Positions 1-4,141 of a stretch of 5,709 nucleotides of DNA are shown here, one piece after another. A program made the translations under genes and the position numbers. Under the pieces are notes generated by a model. That model had not been told where the DNA came from, did not search any database, and saw nothing but the letters and a program-made list of their open reading frames with translations. This DNA is from Lachnospiraceae bacterium UBA4380 (GTDB lineage Bacteria > Bacillota > Clostridia > Lachnospirales > Lachnospiraceae). How positions within the stretch are numbered: position 1 is the first letter of the stretch; every line of letters starts with the position of its first letter. The stretch lies in assembly GCA_002390025.1 (NCBI GenBank), contig DGRU01000122.1, forward strand, positions 1 to 5,709. Reading direction: 5' to 3'.

Positions 1-1157
1 AGCTGGGCGATCTGGTCGCCGATCCACTTGAAGCCGGTCAGGGTCTGGCGGAGTTCGACGCCGTAGTGCTCGGCGATCTTCTCGGCCAGAGGGGTGGAGA
101 CGATGGACATGACGGCGACGGGCTTCTCGGGCATGGTGCCCTTTTCAATGCGGCCCGCGCAGATGTAGTCGAGCAGCAGGGCGCCCATCTCGTTGCCGGA
201 GACCAGCTCGTAGGAGCCGTCCGGGCACTTCATGGCGATGCCGACGCGGTCAGCGTCGGGGTCGGTCGCCAGCATGAGGTCGGCGCCGACTTCCTTGGCC
301 AGCTCCAGGCCCTTTTCCAGAGCCGCGAAGATCTCGGGGTTGGGGTAAGGGCAGGTGGTGAAGTAGCCGTTGGGGTATTCCTGCTCGGGGACGATGGTGA
401 TGTCGGTGATGCCCATGTCGCCCAGGATGTGGGTCACGGGCACGAGGCCGGTGCCGTTGAGCGGGGAGTAGACCAGCTTGAGGCCGGCTGTCCTGCACAG
501 GCCCGGGCGGACCTGGCGGGCCTCGATGGCCTCATAGAGGGCGTTTTTGCAGTCCTCGCCGACGAATTTGATCAGGCCTCTCTCGACGCCTTCCGCGAAG
601 GAGATGTAGTTGGCGCCGGTCAGGACGTCGGTCTTCTGGATCGCGTCATAGACGACCGCCGCCGCGTCGTCTGTCATCTGGCAGCCGTCGGGGCCGTAGG
701 CCTTGAAGCCGTTGTATTTGGCGGGGTTGTGGGAGGCGGTGATCATGATGCCGGCGTTGCAGTTGTAATAGCGGGTGGCAAAACTCAGTGCCGGGACGGG
801 CATCAGCTCGTCATAGATGCGGACATTGATGCCGTTGGCCGCGAGGACTCCAGCCGCGTCACGGGCGAAGTTCCAGCCCTTGAGACGGCTGTCATAGGAG
901 ATCGCGACTGTCTGCGTGCCGCCCTGGGTCTTGACCCATTCCGCGACACCCTGCGTCGCCTGACGGACGACCCAGATATTCATGCGGTTGGTGCCTGCGC
1001 CGAGTGTTCCGCGCAGACCGGCGGTTCCGAAGGAAAGCGCGATCGCGAAGCGCTCCTTGATGGCGTTGTCATCGCCCTCAATGCTCTGCAGCTCCGTGTG
1101 GAGGTCACAGTCGATCAGATCAGCTTCCAGCCAGCGTTTGTATTCATCCTGATACAT
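1..1157 (-). CDS. pgcA: Phosphoglucomutase/phosphomannomutase family protein (alpha-phosphohexomutase), 3' end cut off by window edge
   Basis: This cytoplasmic enzyme interconverts hexose-6-phosphate and hexose-1-phosphate, usually glucose, through a phosphoserine and Mg2+; glucose-1-phosphate then feeds UDP-glucose and envelope glycan synthesis. The first 385 residues are visible. Family motifs appear in order: FGTAGLRG at 43-50, the active-site loop TASHNP at 140-145 with the phosphoserine at Ser142, the metal loop DPDADRVG at 299-306, and the sugar-binding GFKWIG at 375-380. The later GEESGG-type sugar loop and the phosphate-binding C-terminal domain lie beyond position 1; PgcA-type enzymes are about 570-580 residues, so roughly a third is missing. 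The ATG at 1157-1155 is preceded by AGGTG (1168-1164) with 6 nt spacing. Codons end almost only in G or C towards the window edge, as in many highly expressed genes. The gene is divergent from the YfhO-family gene. Family assignment is secure; glucose versus mannose or glucosamine specificity, and therefore the symbol, are inferred. Confidence 0.95.
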   Translation of the reverse strand, partial: MYQDEYKRWLEADLIDCDLHTELQSIEGDDNAIKERFAIALSFGTAGLRGTLGAGTNRMNIWVVRQATQGVAEWVKTQGGTQTVAISYDSRLKGWNFARDAAGVLAANGINVRIYDELMPVPALSFATRYYNCNAGIMITASHNPAKYNGFKAYGPDGCQMTDDAAAVVYDAIQKTDVLTGANYISFAEGVERGLIKFVGEDCKNALYEAIEARQVRPGLCRTAGLKLVYSPLNGTGLVPVTHILGDMGITDITIVPEQEYPNGYFTTCPYPNPEIFAALEKGLELAKEVGADLMLATDPDADRVGIAMKCPDGSYELVSGNEMGALLLDYICAGRIEKGTMPEKPVAVMSIVSTPLAEKIAEHYGVELRQTLTGFKWIGDQIAQ

Positions 1158-1174
1158 AGTTTGCACCTGCTTTC

Positions 1175-1202
1175 TTGAAAAAAATGGTCAAAATGCTATA
1201 CT
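1175..1202 (+). promoter_or_regulatory. Putative rightward extended -10 promoter inside the mutase leader
   Basis: TTGAAA (1175-1180) is followed after 16 nt by TATACT (1197-1202), with an extended -10 TGC directly before it (1194-1196). Predicted start is near 1209, giving a leader of about 230 nt before the YfhO-family gene at 1441. The A-rich spacer and the TGCTA core resemble the two boxes at 1327 and 4026. It lies within the mutase 5' leader, on the opposite strand. It matches consensus better than the nearer box at 1332-1360, but AT-rich DNA yields such matches by chance. Confidence 0.45.
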
Positions 1203-1206
1203 TTTC

Positions 1207-1239
1207 GAGAAAAACCGCACGGGAATCCGGCAATTTCTC
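1207..1239 (-). other. Possible stem-loop at the 5' end of the phosphohexomutase mRNA
   Basis: In the leader transcript, GAGAAA (1239-1234) can pair with UUUCUC (1212-1207), and inside it CCG (1230-1228) can pair with CGG (1217-1215), leaving an asymmetric internal loop and a 10-nt apical loop. The stem begins only a few nucleotides after the predicted start near 1241. A 5'-terminal stem-loop can protect an mRNA from decay, but the pairing is short and AU-rich, so it may be chance. It does not resemble a riboswitch class I recognise. Confidence 0.25.
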
Positions 1240-1247
1240 TAAAGTAA

Positions 1248-1276
1248 ACTATATAGTTTTTTCCCCCTCATGTCAA
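1248..1276 (-). promoter_or_regulatory. Sigma-A-type promoter of the phosphohexomutase gene
   Basis: On the minus strand a perfect -35 hexamer TTGACA (1276-1271) is followed after exactly 17 nt by TATAGT (1253-1248), one mismatch from the -10 consensus. This predicts transcription start near 1241 and a leader of about 84 nt before the ATG at 1157. The -10 sits inside a 14-bp perfect palindrome, AAACTATATAGTTT (1246-1259), which may be a regulator site or just a by-product of the AT-rich -10. A promoter this close to consensus fits the strongly biased codon use of the gene it serves. Confidence 0.8.
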
Positions 1277-1326
1277 TTGGCATATGGGCGGACGCGCATT
1301 GCAGCCGGCTTTCCGGGTCTTGGGGT

Positions 1327-1371
1327 ATCCATTGTGGAAAAGGCGAAAAAATGCTACTCTATAGGGCATGG
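1327..1371 (+). repeat. 45-bp promoter-like box, copy 1 (upstream of YfhO-family gene)
   Basis: This stretch matches 4026-4070 at 40 of 45 positions with no gaps; the differences are at 1342, 1344, 1345, 1364 and 1367. It runs from ATCCATTGTGG through an A-rich spacer to TGCTACTCTATA and ends in ATGG. Its last base is 69 nt before the start codon of the YfhO-family gene; the other copy is 71 nt before the glycosyltransferase start. Conservation in non-coding DNA at matched positions points to a regulatory role. Confidence 0.85.
1332..1360 (+). promoter_or_regulatory. Putative promoter of the YfhO-family gene, within box copy 1
   Basis: TTGTGG (1332-1337) is followed after 17 nt by TACTCT (1355-1360) with an extended -10 TGC in front (1352-1354 reads TGC), predicting a start near 1367 and a leader of about 74 nt. 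The hexamers are weak, so an activator or an alternative sigma factor may be needed. An alternative reading is GGAAAA (1336-1341) as -35 with TATAGG (1360-1365) as -10, separated by 18 nt. The matching copy upstream of the glycosyltransferase gene is the main support. Confidence 0.5.
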
Positions 1372-1429
1372 GAAAAAGCTTTTTCATTTCACCCGCAGGA
1401 AATAAGGTATCCCCTGTTCCCGTCAGTCG

Positions 1430-1435
1430 AGGAGG
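1430..1435 (+). promoter_or_regulatory. Ribosome binding site that fixes the YfhO-family start at 1441
   Basis: A perfect AGGAGG lies 5 nt before the ATG at 1441. The reading frame is open upstream to an ATG at 1270, but that would add 57 residues with no family resemblance, encoded by the DNA of the promoter box. No comparable ribosome site precedes 1270. The protein starting at 1441 begins with a basic MGHKRR segment followed directly by the first membrane helix, as expected. Confidence 0.9.
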
Positions 1436-1440
1436 TTGGT

Positions 1441-3990
1441 ATGGGACATAAGCGACGTTATCATTTAAGCGCTTCATTTTATGCTGTTCTGTTTACGCTG
1501 GTCATTGCTCTTTTTCTGACATGGAAGATCGGGCTGTACCCCTTCGGAGACCACTATTTCCGCTATCTGGATGCAGACCAGTATTACGGCTTTTACGGAT
1601 ATCTGCAGAATTCATTCTTTTCAAAAAGCAATCTTTTATACTCATGGGGGATCGGCCTCGGAGACGGCATGCTGAGCACATACGGCTACTATGCCTCGAG
1701 CCCCTTTAATCTTCTCCTGGTTTTTTTCCGGAATGATCTGATCCTGGGCATGCAGGTGATCACCCTGCTGAAGGTCCTCTTCATCTCGCTGTCCTTTTGC
1801 CTGCTGCTCGATTCCTTTGACCGGGATCATGCAATGGAAAAGGGTCTCTTCTCGACGGCGTATGCCTATACCGGATACGTTGTTTTTTATGCATGGAATC
1901 TTTCCTGGCTGGACGGCGCAGGTCTCCTTCCTTTAGTGATACTTGGCCTGAAAAAGCTCTTATATGAGAAAAAAAAGGCCCTCTATATCATTGCGATCGG
2001 GCTTGCGATTCTCGCGAATTTTTACACCGGCTATATGATCTGTCTTGCGAGCGGCATCTGCTATGCTGCTTACTGTCTCTACATTGATTCCGCGGAGCCG
2101 TTCAGCTTCAGGAGGCTTTTCACTACATTCGGGACCTATCTGGTCTCCTCCCTGTGGGGCGTGGCCCTGTCGGTGGTGCTGTTTGTTCCCACCATCATGG
2201 CTCTGCCTGAAAACAGAAAGCAGAGCCTCGTCCAGATGCTGCGCAGTATGAAGATCAATTTCTCCGCCGCGGATTTTGTCTCCACATTTTATACAGCCTC
2301 TGTTCTGCCCAGAGACAGCGCAGACAATCTCCCTGTGACTTTTATCGGCATCATCCCCTTTCTCCTGCTGTTTGCGTATTTCCTGAACCGGAAGATCCGC
2401 CTGCGGGAAAAGGTTCTGTCCCTGCTTCTGACCGCGGTATTTGTATGCTCTTTTGCGGTCAGCTTTTTCACTATCATCTGGCATGGATTTTCGGTCAATT
2501 TCTGGTTTAACTACAGATATTCCTTCATTTTCAGTTTCCTGCTGCTCCTGATCGCCTATCGGTCTCTGACAGCGCTTTCCCGAAACTGGAGGATCCTCGT
2601 GGTCTCGGAGATCCTGTTCCTGCTTCTGACTTTCCTGGTCTTCGGGATCGACAGGTCAAACAGGCTGCACTTTGACGCGAAAATATTCTACTGCGATATT
2701 GCCCTGAGTCTTGCGGGGGCTCTTCTTCTCATTTTTTACTGTACAAAGAAGGCGCTTCCGAAGACTGCGGCAACAGCGGGGCTGGTCCTGCTGGTCCTGC
2801 TGAATTCCGGAAGCAACGCCTTTATCCTCCTGCAGTCGCCGCTCCAGAAGACTTCTGTGCAGGCATATTTCTCCAGACTCCACACTTATGAGGCGGTCAA
2901 GCAGAACCTCCCGGACCGGACGGTTGCCAGGATCGGAAACGACAATACCTGGGGGCGGTGTGAGGCCTGCCAGTTTGATTACGCGGGGACTGCCGTCTAC
3001 GCGTCCACCATCGACATGGAGAAGCTGAAAGCGGCCAGAAGGCTTGGGCTTGCCTACAGGGCCCTGTGGTGTGAATATACCCTGCAGGCTCCCAGAAGCA
3101 CGGACAATCTGCTGGGCTATCATTACCTGCTCTCCGACAATGAATTCTACGGGAAAAAGTTCCGCTCCCTCGGGAAACAGGGGGATCAGTACGTCTATAA
3201 AAATAACGACGCGCTTCCTCTTATTTTTTCGGTCGACCACCTGATCGATGCCTGTGAGGATCTGAATGATTTTGAATATCAGAACAAGTTTTTTGAAAGC
3301 TTCCTGCCTGAGGACACGGTGCAGGGGAAGATCTTCGAGCCGGTTCCATTTGAGATCGATAAGGACAAGGCTTCCCACAACATAGAATATACCGTTCAGG
3401 ACTCCGGAGACAGCAAGGTCTATATCCAGCTTCCGATCCAGGAGATGAGTGTCAATGTCAGGAATTCCGGAGGAGAACAGGAAATCAAATATACGACTGC
3501 TCAGGAGATCTATCGCGTCGGGGAGCCTGATTCCGACGGCCTTCTGAAGGTGGAATTGAGCGCTGAACACAAGATCCCCTCAAGAGAAGTTTTTCTGTTT
3601 AAACAGCGGGAGGAGGTTGTGTCCGACTATGTTCAGCAGATCAGGGAAAGGCAGAACTGTGAGATCACAGAGCTCTCAAGCTCCCATCTGCGGATGGCTC
3701 TGAACGATCCGGCTGAAACGGTCTACACAACGACAATTCCTTATGACAGCGCATGGAAAGTGACTGTAGACGGAAAAAAGATCAGCACACAGGAAAATGC
3801 AGGATGTTTTCTTGCGTTCACCGTACCGGAAGGCAGTCATTCTGTTGATCTGGTCTATCACCCGAAGGGATTCCGGGCGGGAGCCATGATCTCCGCTGCG
3901 GCCCTGCTGCTTCTGATCCTGTCGGAACTCCCTGTTTTCAGGTCAAAAAGGAAGTATGCAAAGAAGCAGACTCTGAGGGAAAACAGCTGA
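1441..3990 (+). CDS. yfhO: YfhO-family polytopic membrane protein (GT-C-like, envelope glycan glycosylation)
   Basis: The 849-residue protein has the YfhO-family layout. A basic N-terminus and first helix (about 11-30) are followed by an outer loop LDADQYYGFYGYL (43-55) with candidate catalytic acids Asp44 and Asp46. Next comes the hallmark GIGLGDG...YYASSPFNLL (70-93), then about ten further hydrophobic segments up to residue 465, including NFYTGYM (193-199) and NYRYSFIFSFLLLL (357-370). A large outer domain (about 466-811) ends in the typical IPYDSAWKVTVDGKK (766-780), followed by a last helix (812-830) and a basic tail. In Bacillus subtilis YfhO is needed to glycosylate lipoteichoic acid from an undecaprenyl-linked sugar; the substrate here is unknown. 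The gene is divergent from the mutase and has its own box and ribosome site. The outer domain carries a CxxC (Cys507, Cys510). The family is well supported; orthology to B. subtilis YfhO is not proven. Confidence 0.9.
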   Translation: MGHKRRYHLSASFYAVLFTLVIALFLTWKIGLYPFGDHYFRYLDADQYYGFYGYLQNSFFSKSNLLYSWGIGLGDGMLSTYGYYASSPFNLLLVFFRNDLILGMQVITLLKVLFISLSFCLLLDSFDRDHAMEKGLFSTAYAYTGYVVFYAWNLSWLDGAGLLPLVILGLKKLLYEKKKALYIIAIGLAILANFYTGYMICLASGICYAAYCLYIDSAEPFSFRRLFTTFGTYLVSSLWGVALSVVLFVPTIMALPENRKQSLVQMLRSMKINFSAADFVSTFYTASVLPRDSADNLPVTFIGIIPFLLLFAYFLNRKIRLREKVLSLLLTAVFVCSFAVSFFTIIWHGFSVNFWFNYRYSFIFSFLLLLIAYRSLTALSRNWRILVVSEILFLLLTFLVFGIDRSNRLHFDAKIFYCDIALSLAGALLLIFYCTKKALPKTAATAGLVLLVLLNSGSNAFILLQSPLQKTSVQAYFSRLHTYEAVKQNLPDRTVARIGNDNTWGRCEACQFDYAGTAVYASTIDMEKLKAARRLGLAYRALWCEYTLQAPRSTDNLLGYHYLLSDNEFYGKKFRSLGKQGDQYVYKNNDALPLIFSVDHLIDACEDLNDFEYQNKFFESFLPEDTVQGKIFEPVPFEIDKDKASHNIEYTVQDSGDSKVYIQLPIQEMSVNVRNSGGEQEIKYTTAQEIYRVGEPDSDGLLKVELSAEHKIPSREVFLFKQREEVVSDYVQQIRERQNCEITELSSSHLRMALNDPAETVYTTTIPYDSAWKVTVDGKKISTQENAGCFLAFTVPEGSHSVDLVYHPKGFRAGAMISAAALLLLILSELPVFRSKRKYAKKQTLRENS

Positions 3991-4011
3991 TCAGACGCCG
4001 GATGCTGTTTT
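3980..4011 (+). terminator. Possible weak intrinsic terminator overlapping the yfhO stop codon
   Basis: AAAACAGC (3980-3987) and GCTGTTTT (4004-4011) are perfect 8-bp inverted arms. ATC (3990-3992) and GAT (4001-4003) extend the stem by 3 bp after a 2-nt bulge, closing an 8-nt loop. The 3' arm ends in four T, paired with the A-tract of the 5' arm, as in many bidirectional terminators. The T-run is short and G+C content is modest, so termination may be partial. The TGA stop (3988-3990) lies in the stem, and the next promoter-like box begins 14 nt downstream. Confidence 0.45.
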
Positions 4012-4025
4012 GCGGGAATTCAAGA

Positions 4026-4070
4026 ATCCATTGTGGAAAATGTAAAAAAATGCTACTCTATAAGGTATGG
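4026..4070 (+). repeat. 45-bp promoter-like box, copy 2 (upstream of glycosyltransferase gene)
   Basis: This is the partner of the box at 1327-1371, with 40 of 45 identical positions. Differences are at 4041, 4043, 4044, 4063 and 4066. It lies in the 151-bp spacer between the YfhO-family gene and the glycosyltransferase gene, ending 71 nt before the latter's ATG. Nothing else in the spacer is shared with the first intergenic region, so identity is confined to the box. Confidence 0.85.
4031..4059 (+). promoter_or_regulatory. Putative promoter of the glycosyltransferase gene, within box copy 2
   Basis: TTGTGG (4031-4036), a 17-nt spacer and TACTCT (4054-4059) with extended -10 TGC (4051-4053) reproduce the arrangement at 1332-1360. 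Predicted start is near 4066, with a leader of about 76 nt. An alternative reading uses GGAAAA (4035-4040) and TATAAG (4059-4064). It sits just after the possible terminator of the preceding gene, which supports a separate transcription unit. Confidence 0.5.
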
Positions 4071-4127
4071 AAAAGGACGTCTTAAGATGAGAGACGGATC
4101 CGGAAACAAATCAACCACAACTTAGTC

Positions 4128-4132
4128 AGGAG
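4128..4132 (+). promoter_or_regulatory. Ribosome binding site that fixes the glycosyltransferase start at 4142
   Basis: AGGAG lies 9 nt before the ATG at 4142. A nearer ATG at 4137 is only 4 nt away and reads ATG CCA TGA, a dead end whose stop overlaps the true start. In the glycosyltransferase frame there is a stop at 4088-4090 and no other ATG, GTG or TTG before 4142, so the start is well fixed. Confidence 0.8.
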
Positions 4133-4141
4133 CAGCATGCC

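Noticed and set aside
66..1178. 370-codon open frame on the plus strand antisense to the mutase
   Set aside because: It is a shadow of the G/C-ending codons of the mutase. Its composition (G, V, D, A-rich with no motif) is typical of such frames, whereas the opposite strand carries the phosphohexomutase motifs.
1372..1385. Perfect palindrome GAAAAAGCTTTTTC in the yfhO leader as a terminator or operator
   Set aside because: As RNA it gives only about 5 A-U-rich pairs with a 4-nt loop, too weak for a terminator. It is not present in the second box's leader, so a shared operator is not supported.
1270..1440. 57-residue N-terminal extension of the YfhO-family protein
   Set aside because: It would translate the promoter-like box that is also present in non-coding DNA at 4026-4070. 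There is no good ribosome site before 1270, while a perfect AGGAGG precedes 1441.
2656..3570. 304-codon open frame on the minus strand inside the YfhO-family gene
   Set aside because: It is antisense to the conserved outer domain of the YfhO-family protein and shows no recognisable domain, so it is best explained as a shadow.
4095..4102. CGGATCCG palindrome in the glycosyltransferase leader as a regulator site
   Set aside because: Only 8 bp, single copy, with no counterpart near the first box; expected by chance.
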